DNA from: Verrucomicrobiota bacterium JB022
Lineage (GTDB): Bacteria > Verrucomicrobiota > Verrucomicrobiia > Opitutales > Oceanipulchritudinaceae
DNA: 64,000 nt
NCBI GenBank assembly: GCA_030673845.1
Contig: JAUTCQ010000020.1
Coordinates: 62,001 to 126,000, forward strand
Direction: 5' to 3'
Below the pieces are notes generated by a model. The model saw only the letters and a list, made by a program, of their open reading frames with translations. It ran no database searches and was not told the origin of the DNA. Position numbers and translations under genes: made by a program. Shown in pieces: positions 17,148-25,783 of the stretch; the first letter of the stretch is position 1, and each line of letters begins with the position of its first letter.

Positions 17148-17239
17148 ATCGCTACCAAAGTTCATTTTAGAGTCTGAAAATCCTGTTAATTCCTTTACCG
17201 GGTAGTAGCTTTTGGCCTTAGTAACTGTCTCACAACTGT

Positions 17240-18268
17240 ATGCAGGAAGAATTTGCAGCATTGGTTGCCAAAAGCCTGGCCGGCGAGACCACCCGCGAAG
17301 AGCGGGAGGAGCTGGAGGCGTGGCTACGCTACCCGGAGTATCGGGAGCAATACCAGTGGCTGCAAAAACAGTGGCAGGCCGCTGAGTCCGCCACCCCCGC
17401 GCGCAGCTACGATGCCGAGGCGGCGCTGGTGAAGCTGCGCCAGCGCATCCAGGCGGCGCCCACGGCAGCGGTTGAGCCTGAAGCGCCCGCCGCCGAGCCA
17501 AAAGTGGTGCATTTCCCGTGGCAGCGCCTGCTACAGGTGGCGGCGGTGCTCGCCCTGTGCGTGTGCGGCTACGGCCTGTATTCCGCCCTTCAGCCCAGCC
17601 GGGAACAAGCACCCGCCAACGAGCTGGTGATGGTCGATCAAGGCCAGCGAGTGCTGACGCTGACCGATGGAACGCGGGTGCGCCTGAACGCAGGCTCTAC
17701 CTTGCGCTTCCCGGCTGAGTTTGCGAGTGACATCCGGCGCGTAGAGCTGAGCGGCGAGGGCTTTTTTGAGGTTTCGGCCGACCCCGAGCACCCGTTTATC
17801 GTCGCCACCGAGGCGATGGAGGTGCGCGTGACGGGGACGGTGTTCAACGTGCGCAACTATCCCGACGAAGGCGCGGCCCAAGTGTCGCTGCTGGAGGGCA
17901 AGGTAGACGTGAGCACGGCGGCGGCTTCGCGGCCCCTGCAGCCCGCCCAGCAGTTCCAACTGGACAAGCAGAGCGGCGGCCAGGCGGTGCAGGCCTTCGA
18001 CCAGGACGAGGTGACGGCGTGGACCGAGGGGCGTTTTGTCTTCCGCAACGAGCCGCTGGAGCAGGTGGCGCGCGAGCTGGGCCGTCACTATGGTGTCACA
18101 TTCGAAATCGGCGACGAAAAGCTGGCCCACCGCCGCGTAACGGGCGATTTCAGCCAGGATAGCCTTGGGGTAATTGTCGAAACCCTCGCCTATTCGACTA
18201 ACGCAACCTACGAAATGCAGCGCGACGGTCACAAACTTGTCACCGTGCGCCTGAAGCCTGGCGCTTGA
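17240..18268 (+). CDS. FecR-family anti-sigma factor
   Basis: A 342-residue inner-membrane sensor that in the known systems binds an ECF sigma factor and passes a signal from an outer-membrane receptor. A cytoplasmic N-terminal DUF4880-like helical segment (about residues 1-45) precedes an Ala/Pro-rich linker, one membrane helix (RLLQVAAVLALCVCGYGLYSAL), a FecR beta-domain (about 125-225) with GEGFFEVSADPEHPFIV, and a C-terminal DUF4974-like domain (about 265-335). It is followed 40 bp later by an STN-type TonB receptor, its expected partner. No sigma gene lies directly upstream, which is unusual; the only ECF sigma gene in the window is at 33.0-33.6 kb on the other strand. Confidence 0.92.
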   Translation: MQEEFAALVAKSLAGETTREEREELEAWLRYPEYREQYQWLQKQWQAAESATPARSYDAEAALVKLRQRIQAAPTAAVEPEAPAAEPKVVHFPWQRLLQVAAVLALCVCGYGLYSALQPSREQAPANELVMVDQGQRVLTLTDGTRVRLNAGSTLRFPAEFASDIRRVELSGEGFFEVSADPEHPFIVATEAMEVRVTGTVFNVRNYPDEGAAQVSLLEGKVDVSTAAASRPLQPAQQFQLDKQSGGQAVQAFDQDEVTAWTEGRFVFRNEPLEQVARELGRHYGVTFEIGDEKLAHRRVTGDFSQDSLGVIVETLAYSTNATYEMQRDGHKLVTVRLKPGA

Positions 18269-18282
18269 CCTCCGGGGAATGG

Positions 18283-18303
18283 CTGCTTCTGCCTAGGAAG
18301 CAG
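18283..18303 (+). promoter_or_regulatory. hairpin covering a ribosome binding site
   Basis: CTGCTTC pairs with GAAGCAG across a 7-nt loop. The right arm includes the GGAAG sequence (18296-18300) that serves as ribosome binding site for the receptor ATG at 18309, so folding would hide it. FecR translation runs to 18268, just before the stem. Confidence 0.45.
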
Positions 18304-18308
18304 GACCC

Positions 18309-21218
18309 ATGAAGCCCATCGCCCGCTGCACTTCTCTCGCTGCCTTGGTGTGCCTTGCTCCCGCTTGGAGCATGGCCGCTTCGGTTTGTGAGACGCCGGT
18401 CGCAATCTCTCCCCAGATCGAGCGGCTGGGCAAGGCGTTTCGCGAGATCGAAGCCCAGACGGCCTTCCGTTTCTCTTATGTGGAGGACGAGGTCGATCTC
18501 GCGGCGGGCATCGAAATCCCGGAGGGGGCTACAACTTTGGCCGAGGTGCTCGAATCGCTGGCGGAATACGGGCAGCTGCAGTTTCGCCGTATCGGCAACC
18601 AGCTCGCGGTGCGCCCGGGAGCCCCGGAAGTGATCGACCCGGATTGCTTCCGCCCGGCCCCTGCCCCAGCCGCCAGCCCCGACTTCAACTTCCAGCTCCC
18701 CGCCCCGGAGATCGTCGAGCTGGAGGCGTTTTCGATCAACAGCTTTGCCTTTGCCAACGGGGCCTCGATCCAGCACAAGCGGCAGGGGCAAGGTATCCAG
18801 GAGACCTTGTCGGCCGACGAGGCGGGGCGCCTGCCGGATTTTAACGTGGCCGACGCGCTGCGCCGCGTGCCGGGCGTGATGTCAATCCTCGATGAGGAGG
18901 AGTCGCGCTACATCTCGATCCGCGCCGCCCGCCCCGACTACATCAACGCCACGATCGACGGCATCCCTATCGCCGCGCAGGACTTTTCGCGTCGCCGCAT
19001 CAACCTCGAAGCCATCCCCACCAACGCGGTCCTGCGGCTGGAGGTGGCCAAGACCGTCCAGCCCGACCGGGTCGACTCGAGCATCGCGGGCACGGTCAAT
19101 CTCGTGACCCGAAGTCCCTTCGATGCCGACCTGCCCACCGTGTCGCTGGTCGGCTACGGTGGCTACTTCGATTCGCGAGCCGTGCCGGGCGAAGACGGGC
19201 ACTCGTGGCGGGGTGAGCTGACGGTGGCCGAGCAATTTGGCCCACGCGACATGTTCGGCCTGCTCTACGGCTACACCTATTACGAAAAGAACCGCGACCA
19301 GGAGAAGACCAACCAGAATTCCTATCGCTGGTACAACGACAGCGGCTTCCGCGTGGAAGGTCCGCATCAGGGCAACGGCATCCCTGTAACGCACCACTTC
19401 GACTGGTTTGTCTACGACAACACGGTGACGCGCCAAGGGCACTTACTGAAGCTCGAAGCACGCCCCAGCTCTTGGCTCAACGCCACCCTCCAGAGCTACT
19501 ATTACTCGCAGGAAGACGAAGAACAGCGCCACGTCCACCACCTCTACAACCGGGGCACCGTTAGTGAGCAGACCGCGACCACCGGCCGTATCTCGACGGG
19601 CGAAGGTGCGGTACAGTTTACGGAATACCCGCCCTTTCGCATGAACTTCGGCGTCTCGCTGCAGGTGAAGGCGACTCTGCCCTTCGAGCTGGATCTGCAC
19701 GCCGCGATCGCTTATTCCGCCGCCGAAGAAAATCTCTACGACTACGACAGCGCCCGCTTTACAACTCCTTCGACCGATAGCCTGGCCTACCGCTACGATA
19801 TGTCGCACATGATCGCGACCTACGAGCTGGAGCAGCCTGAATATTTCAACGACCCGGCCAACTACCGCCTCGATTATTTCGATTCGATCGACCAGGACAG
19901 CGACGAAGACATCTACACCGGCCAGCTCAAGCTGAGCCGCCGCATGGGCCCCGACGATCTCGGCCTAGGGTTCTTTCTCGGCCTCAACCACGAAGCGACC
20001 CACCGCGACTACGCCTACGACCGCGAGATCTATCATACGACCAACAGTAACCCGGTGACGGTGGCCGATGCTTACTGGCCGGTCTATTACGTGCCGCCCC
20101 ACCGCCAGGAGCGCTTCATTCTCGTCGATTTTGCCGCCTTTCGCGAGTTGATGGCGACGCAGCCGGAGCGCTTCGTGGAGCAGGCGGGCACGAGCATCCT
20201 GGAATCTCTCGTGAGCGACTTTGTCTACGACGAGGAGCTGCTGACCGGCGTGGGCCTCTTGCGCTACGGCGGCAAAGGCTGGTCGATCCTCGTCGGCGGC
20301 CACTTTGAGACGGTGGAGAGCGAGGTGCTGAACATGAAGCGCGCCAACGGTCGCTACACGCCTACCGTGATGCGCAACCGCTATGAGCGCTTCCTGCCCA
20401 GCGCTTCGCTGCGCCTCCAGCCGACCGATTCGCTGGTGCTGCGCCTGGCCGCCAGCCAGGCGGTAGCACACCCACAGATCGAGCATCTAGTGATCCAGCA
20501 GCGCGAGGAGATCAGTTCGCGCCAAGTCACGGTGACGCGGGGCAACCCCGACCTGAAGCCGACCGAGGCGCTGAATCTCGACGCCGCAGCGGAATATTAC
20601 TTCGACGGCGGCAACGCTCTGTTTTCCATCGGCCTCTTCCAGAAGGAGATCGACGGCGAGGTCTATATCGCGACGCACACCTTTGAGCGAGACGGCATCC
20701 CCTACTCCATCACGCAGCCCGAGAATGGCGAGAGCAGCTTGTTGCGCGGGGTGGAGCTGAGCCTGGTGCAAAACCGGCTCCATTGGCTGCCCGGACCGCT
20801 GCAGGACTTTGGCCTGAGCCTCAACGCCACGCTGCTGAAGGGCGAAACGGCGGTCCACATGCACGACGGGAGTCTGCGGGAGCTGGACCACGCGCTGGAG
20901 CAGCCCGATTACTTCTGGAATGCGAGCGTGTTTTATGCGCGCGGGCGCTTCGAAGCACAGGTGGGCTACACCTACACTGGCAAATACCGGGCCTTTGTCG
21001 ACCGCGACTACTATTGGCGCGATTACAGTTGGGATGCCTTCGATCAGCTCGACGTGCAGGTGGCCTATCGGCTGACGAGCAGGCTGGAACTGAGGGCCGA
21101 GGTGCGCAACCTCACCAACTCCGCAAAATTGCGCCTGCGGGGCCCCGAGCAGGAACTACTACACGAAATCGTAGAATCCGGGCGTTCTTTTTGGGTCGGC
21201 TTAAGCTATTACCATTAA
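18309..21218 (+). CDS. STN-domain TonB-dependent receptor (transducer type)
   Basis: A 969-residue outer-membrane receptor. After the signal peptide (ending in SMAAS) there is an N-terminal secretin/TonB short (STN) domain, about residues 35-105 (IERLGKAFREIEAQTAFRFSYVEDEVDL). This is the domain that contacts FecR-type anti-sigma factors. A TonB-box-like segment, VELEAFSIN, precedes the plug (ADALRRVPGVMSI, ISIRAARPDYINATIDGIPI, VAKTVQPDRVDSSIAGTVNLVT), which resembles the Caulobacter-type receptor subfamily. The barrel ends in FWVGLSYYH rather than a terminal Phe. The tight link to the FecR gene indicates a signal-transducing receptor that induces its own locus on ligand binding. The ligand is unknown. 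Confidence 0.92.
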   Translation: MKPIARCTSLAALVCLAPAWSMAASVCETPVAISPQIERLGKAFREIEAQTAFRFSYVEDEVDLAAGIEIPEGATTLAEVLESLAEYGQLQFRRIGNQLAVRPGAPEVIDPDCFRPAPAPAASPDFNFQLPAPEIVELEAFSINSFAFANGASIQHKRQGQGIQETLSADEAGRLPDFNVADALRRVPGVMSILDEEESRYISIRAARPDYINATIDGIPIAAQDFSRRRINLEAIPTNAVLRLEVAKTVQPDRVDSSIAGTVNLVTRSPFDADLPTVSLVGYGGYFDSRAVPGEDGHSWRGELTVAEQFGPRDMFGLLYGYTYYEKNRDQEKTNQNSYRWYNDSGFRVEGPHQGNGIPVTHHFDWFVYDNTVTRQGHLLKLEARPSSWLNATLQSYYYSQEDEEQRHVHHLYNRGTVSEQTATTGRISTGEGAVQFTEYPPFRMNFGVSLQVKATLPFELDLHAAIAYSAAEENLYDYDSARFTTPSTDSLAYRYDMSHMIATYELEQPEYFNDPANYRLDYFDSIDQDSDEDIYTGQLKLSRRMGPDDLGLGFFLGLNHEATHRDYAYDREIYHTTNSNPVTVADAYWPVYYVPPHRQERFILVDFAAFRELMATQPERFVEQAGTSILESLVSDFVYDEELLTGVGLLRYGGKGWSILVGGHFETVESEVLNMKRANGRYTPTVMRNRYERFLPSASLRLQPTDSLVLRLAASQAVAHPQIEHLVIQQREEISSRQVTVTRGNPDLKPTEALNLDAAAEYYFDGGNALFSIGLFQKEIDGEVYIATHTFERDGIPYSITQPENGESSLLRGVELSLVQNRLHWLPGPLQDFGLSLNATLLKGETAVHMHDGSLRELDHALEQPDYFWNASVFYARGRFEAQVGYTYTGKYRAFVDRDYYWRDYSWDAFDQLDVQVAYRLTSRLELRAEVRNLTNSAKLRLRGPEQELLHEIVESGRSFWVGLSYYH

Positions 21219-21349
21219 GCAACTTAAAACCATCGTTCGCACGCCTGCAACGCTGCGTAACAGAAGCGTCACCGGCTTTGCGCAAACGTCACGGAGGCAG
21301 AGTGATAGATTTTTTCCAAAGGCGTTGTCGTAGGGGGTAGATCCAACCC

Positions 21350-22465
21350 ATGAAGACAAAGCTGACCTCTCTCTTCTTGCTCTTGCCGCTGGCCGCCAGT
21401 GCGCTGTGGGGCTACTACCCCTCCGACGACGTGGAGCAACCCGTGGCCGACGGCGCCTTTTCCGTGGCGTGGCTGACGGATACCCAGTATTACACGCAGC
21501 CCTTTGGCGAAATCGGCGATTTCCTGAAGATGACCGATTGGGTGAAGCGCCACCAGGATGGCCGCAATATCCAATTCCTCATCCACACCGGCGACATCAC
21601 CAACCGCAATCAGGCGACCGAGTGGAGCCGCGCCGAGGCCTGCATGCAGGTGCTCGAAGGTGTGATGCCGACCTACATGACGGTGGGCAACCACGACATG
21701 GGCCCCATCGGCAAGGCCAAGGAGCGCGACGTGCGCCTCTTCAACCAATACTTCCAGGCGGGTGACAATCCCTTGACCGCCAATACGCTCGGCGGCGTCT
21801 ACGAGGCAGGCCATCTCGAAAACGCCTACTACTGCTACGACTACGGCGACTGGAAGCTCCTCGTGCTGACGCTCGAATTCGCCACCCGCCCGGCGGTGGT
21901 CGAGTGGGCCGACGAGGTCATTGCCCGCTACCCCGACCGCAAGGTGATCCTCGCGACGCACGAGTTCATCGACTACAACACCTCGCAGATCACCGAAGAT
22001 GGTCGCCCGCTGCGCTCGCAGCACGAGGCCAAGTGGGGCTGGGCTGCCGGCTACGGCGTGGCCGAAAAGGAGCCCATCGCCTCCGGGGAAGACATCTGGC
22101 AGCAGCTCATCTGCAACCACGGTAACTTCATCCTCACGATCAACGGCCACTATGGCGCCCGCGACATCGACCAGGATGGCAAGGAGTCCGGCAAGTCCCG
22201 CTACGCCAGCTCTTACCGCGCAGACCAGACGCCGCAGGGCAACTACGTGCACCAGATCCTCTTCAACCCGCAATACAACAAGGACGGCGGGCAGGGTATG
22301 ATGCGCCTGATGGAGTTCCAGCCCGACGGCGAGACGATCGTCTTCCGCACCTTCTCCCCCAAATACGCGATGGACAAGGACGAAGAGACTTCGCCCTACC
22401 AGCCCGGTGAGTGGGAGCAATTCAGCATCAACACCCGCACCGGCAAGCGCGAAAAGCTGCGCTAG
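21350..22465 (+). CDS. secreted calcineurin-like metallophosphoesterase
   Basis: A 371-residue protein with a signal peptide (MKTKLTSLFLLLPLAASA) and a metallophosphoesterase domain. Metal-ligand motifs are in order: LTDTQYY, IHTGDIT, VGNHDMG, an ATHEFI block and INGHYG. Enzymes of this fold use two metal ions to cleave phosphomonoesters or phosphodiesters, including nucleotides, phospholipid head groups and DNA. A paralogue with extra domains lies at 28596 and an alkaline phosphatase at 31574, so the set probably releases phosphate from an external substrate. It is the first gene after the STN receptor, with 131 bp between them that could hold a promoter. Confidence 0.9.
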   Translation: MKTKLTSLFLLLPLAASALWGYYPSDDVEQPVADGAFSVAWLTDTQYYTQPFGEIGDFLKMTDWVKRHQDGRNIQFLIHTGDITNRNQATEWSRAEACMQVLEGVMPTYMTVGNHDMGPIGKAKERDVRLFNQYFQAGDNPLTANTLGGVYEAGHLENAYYCYDYGDWKLLVLTLEFATRPAVVEWADEVIARYPDRKVILATHEFIDYNTSQITEDGRPLRSQHEAKWGWAAGYGVAEKEPIASGEDIWQQLICNHGNFILTINGHYGARDIDQDGKESGKSRYASSYRADQTPQGNYVHQILFNPQYNKDGGQGMMRLMEFQPDGETIVFRTFSPKYAMDKDEETSPYQPGEWEQFSINTRTGKREKLR

Positions 22466-22501
22466 CCCCTCCCCTGCTTTCGATCCCTCTGCACCCAACT
22501 G

Positions 22502-22530
22502 CGGGTCTCCGCCCCCCGGAGGCCCGCTCG
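22502..22530 (+). repeat. intergenic hairpin, type 1 of 3
   Basis: GCGGGTCTCCG pairs with CGGAGGCCCGC with one G-T pair, just upstream of the receptor start at 22547. There is no convincing T-run, so it looks more like a processing or stability hairpin than a terminator. Similar hairpins lie at 28521 and 31522. Confidence 0.5.
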
Positions 22531-22546
22531 TTCCCCACAGATTTCC

Positions 22547-25500
22547 ATGCAAGCTTTGAACTATCTGCGCCCGCATAAACTGGCTCTCTGGACCACCCTC
22601 GGCCTCTGCTGCGCCACCGCCGGCCAGGCGGCCGAAATCCGCGGCACCGTCTACGACGACATCAACGACCTCTACATCAACGGTGGTGAGGTGCGCGTGC
22701 TCGAGCTCGACCGCAACACCTTTACCCAACGTGGGGGCCAATTTGTGCTGCGCGACATTCCCGCCGGCACCTACACCATCCAGGCATCGTCCACCGGCCT
22801 GCCCCACACCACCCAGACGGTAACGGTGGCCGACGCCGAGAGCGATGTTACGGTCAACCTCACCATCACCGAAGAGCAGATCTTCGAGCTGGAAGCCTTT
22901 GCCACCACCGGCTCGCTCGTGGGTCGTGCCAAGGCACTGGACCTCCAGCGCTCGTCGCAAAACCTCACCAACGTCGTCTCGGCCGACGCGATGGGCCAGT
23001 TTGTGGACCGCAACGCCGCCGAAGCCCTGCAGCGCCAGCCCGGCATCACCGTGGTCGACAGCCAGGGCGAGGGTAAATACGTGGTCATCCGCGGCTCCGA
23101 CCCAGCCTGGAACCAGGTGATGATCGACGGCATCAACGTCGCCACACCGGAGGAAAATGGCCGCACCACGGCCTTGAATATCATTTCGACCGACCAGCTC
23201 GAATCCATCGAGGTCACGAAGACCTGGACGCCCGACCAACCTGCCGGGAGCATCGGCGGCACCGTCAACCTCGTGACACGGAGCGCGCTGGACCGGGGCG
23301 AGCGTTTTGCCTCGATCGAAGGCGCTTACGGCAGCTACGACCTGACGGACGACGACAGCTGGCGCTACAACCTCGTCTACGGCGACGTGTTCGAGCTGGG
23401 CAAGGAAGACCGCAAGCTGGGTATCCAGATCTCCTACAACCAGTCTCTCGACAACCGGGGTAGCGAGACCCTGCGGGCCGACGGCTGGAGCAGTGGCGTA
23501 CGCCCAGAGGTGCGCGAATACCCAAACGGTTTTGGCCTCAATGGCCTACGGATGGAAGATTACCTGATCGAGCGCGACCGAATGTCGTTTGGCGGCAAGA
23601 TCGAGTTTCAGCTTAACGAACAACATCGTTTCTATGCCTCAGGCTCCCATAACCGCTATGACGATGTCGAAACGATGCAGGAAGTCGCGCTCAATACGAG
23701 CACCGGCTCATCAGTCGCCTACCGCGGTTCACTCTTCTTCAACGAATCGGTCGCGACCCGCCTCGGCTACGACCTGAACGATCCTGACGTCCAAACCCGG
23801 CTCAACCTGCCGGCCAACAGCGCTCAGCGCAAGCTGACCTTCGATGAGGCAGTGAGCCTCGGTGAAATCGCGTATAATCCGGAGAACCACAACTACGATC
23901 GTTATATCGCGGCGGGGGACATCCAGAAGCGCTTCGTATACCGCGAGACAAACGACCGTATCGATACCTACCAGCTTGGCGGCAAAAGCGAGCTGGGTTC
24001 CGTCGCCCTCGACTATAAAATCTACAATTCCGAAGCGAAAAAGGACTGGACGGAAGACAGTGTGATGCTCGACTCGCCCGAAGTGTCGTTCATCACTCAG
24101 CTTGACCCGAACGACGGTTATTCCCCCACGATGGTGACCAACAACACCATCAATCCGCTGCTCGACCCGACTTTCTTCGCACTCAACCGCAACAGCGGTA
24201 ACATTCAATTCAACCAGTGGGACAGCTCGGACCGCCGCAAAGGAGCTGAGCTGAACGCCGATTGGGAATTCGACGCTTTAGGGCTCCAGCACACGGCCTC
24301 TATCGGGGGAGCGATGGATCTGCGCGACAAGTCCTATGAGCGCAACTACGTCCGCTACAGTGATGTCAATACAGACCCCATCCCTCAGCTGACGCTGCAG
24401 GATGAGTATTTCATGGGCGAACCGAACTACAAGTTCCTTAGCAACCATCATGTTAGCTACGACTTCGGCCCGCGTTTCGACGTCGATAAGACGCTCAATT
24501 TTCTGCACCACATTCCGGACTCCATCACGCTCTCCCAAGAGCAAAACGACATTACCTATAATATCACCGACGCAGTCCTGAAGAACTACGCGGCAGAGGA
24601 AGACATCTCCGCACTCTACTTGATGCACAACATCAAGTTCAGAAAGTGGGATTTCCTTGCCGGCGTGCGCTGGGAGCAGACCGACAATACCTTCCAGAAC
24701 AGCGTCATTCAGACTCGGGATGAGGAGACCAATCAATTTATCTCCCCGGTGCTCTGGGCTCGAAGAGGCGTTGATGGCGTGAGCAAGTGGGTGACCAACA
24801 AGCGCAGCTATGACCACGTGCTCCCCGCGCTGCACATTCGCCGTAACATCGGAGAAGACTGGGTAACCCGATTCTCCGTCACCAAGTCGATCTCTCGCCC
24901 CGAGTTCACTGACTTGGTCCCGCTGGAGCGGATCAGCGTCAGTGGCTCTCGTTTTGGCAATACGCTTTGGCTGCCAAACTGGGATTTGGAGCCGATGGAG
25001 GCTACGAATTACGACCTGAGCATCGAGCGCTACCTGCGCGGAGTAGGTCTCTTCGCGGTGAACGTATTTTACAAGGATCTCAATGGAGTGATCTATCAGG
25101 AATCGCGCTCGGAAGTGCCTTCCAGCGATCCTCTCGTAGCCGACGCTTCCTTGAAGTACATCTCCAACCCTGGGTCGGTAAACTCTCTTACCTGGAATAC
25201 CCGCCAGCAAGCCAACTCAGGGGCAGGCAAACTTTTCGGTGCCGAGTTTACCTTCGATCGCAAGTTTACCTTCCTGCCGGGCCCTCTCGATGGCCTCGGT
25301 ATGAACGCCAACATGACTTTGGTAGATTCCGAAGTCGAGCTGCTGCTGGAAGAGCGCTACAAGGACAAGGTCCCTCTCTTCAAGCAGGCAGACCAGAGCG
25401 GCAACTTCTCTCTTTATTACGAGAAATTTGGACTGCTCGTGCGCCTGAGCTACGTCTGGCGAACCGAATACCTCGAAGACGTTCAGGCTGGTGACCAAGA

Positions 25501-25738
25501 CATCAAGAATCTCGGTAAGGTTGGCCTCTCCAGTCAGGCATTTGACGTCTACGCCGACGATTTCGAGCGGATCGACCTGCTGGTGCGCTACCGCATCAAC
25601 CACCAGTTCAACGTCTTCGTGGAAGGCATCAACCTGACCGACGAGCCGCTGCGCTTTTACAAGGGCGACGCCTCGCGCCTCGAATCCATCCGATACACCG
25701 GCCCTGCCTGGTTTGCTGGCATCAGCTGGCGTCTCTAG
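22547..25738 (+). CDS. TonB-dependent receptor with N-terminal carboxypeptidase-regulatory-like domain
   Basis: A 1063-residue outer-membrane receptor. The signal peptide ends near AGQAAE. Residues about 30-110 form a CarboxypepD_reg-like beta-sandwich (IRGTVYDDINDLYINGGEVRV through VTVNLTITEEQ), typical of receptors for large or polymeric ligands. The plug includes GQFVDRNAAEALQRQPGITVVDSQ, YVVIRGSDPAWNQVMIDGI and IEVTKTWTPDQPAGSIGGTVNLVTR. The barrel ends in WFAGISWRL. Base composition in the middle (about 23.6-25.5 kb) is visibly less GC-rich than the ends, which may mark an exchanged barrel segment. Its place between phosphoesterases suggests uptake of phosphate-containing or dephosphorylated products. 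Confidence 0.92.
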   Translation: MQALNYLRPHKLALWTTLGLCCATAGQAAEIRGTVYDDINDLYINGGEVRVLELDRNTFTQRGGQFVLRDIPAGTYTIQASSTGLPHTTQTVTVADAESDVTVNLTITEEQIFELEAFATTGSLVGRAKALDLQRSSQNLTNVVSADAMGQFVDRNAAEALQRQPGITVVDSQGEGKYVVIRGSDPAWNQVMIDGINVATPEENGRTTALNIISTDQLESIEVTKTWTPDQPAGSIGGTVNLVTRSALDRGERFASIEGAYGSYDLTDDDSWRYNLVYGDVFELGKEDRKLGIQISYNQSLDNRGSETLRADGWSSGVRPEVREYPNGFGLNGLRMEDYLIERDRMSFGGKIEFQLNEQHRFYASGSHNRYDDVETMQEVALNTSTGSSVAYRGSLFFNESVATRLGYDLNDPDVQTRLNLPANSAQRKLTFDEAVSLGEIAYNPENHNYDRYIAAGDIQKRFVYRETNDRIDTYQLGGKSELGSVALDYKIYNSEAKKDWTEDSVMLDSPEVSFITQLDPNDGYSPTMVTNNTINPLLDPTFFALNRNSGNIQFNQWDSSDRRKGAELNADWEFDALGLQHTASIGGAMDLRDKSYERNYVRYSDVNTDPIPQLTLQDEYFMGEPNYKFLSNHHVSYDFGPRFDVDKTLNFLHHIPDSITLSQEQNDITYNITDAVLKNYAAEEDISALYLMHNIKFRKWDFLAGVRWEQTDNTFQNSVIQTRDEETNQFISPVLWARRGVDGVSKWVTNKRSYDHVLPALHIRRNIGEDWVTRFSVTKSISRPEFTDLVPLERISVSGSRFGNTLWLPNWDLEPMEATNYDLSIERYLRGVGLFAVNVFYKDLNGVIYQESRSEVPSSDPLVADASLKYISNPGSVNSLTWNTRQQANSGAGKLFGAEFTFDRKFTFLPGPLDGLGMNANMTLVDSEVELLLEERYKDKVPLFKQADQSGNFSLYYEKFGLLVRLSYVWRTEYLEDVQAGDQDIKNLGKVGLSSQAFDVYADDFERIDLLVRYRINHQFNVFVEGINLTDEPLRFYKGDASRLESIRYTGPAWFAGISWRL

Positions 25739-25783
25739 TCGCCCTACCCTTCTCTTCAACCGCTACTATCGCACCTTACTGCT

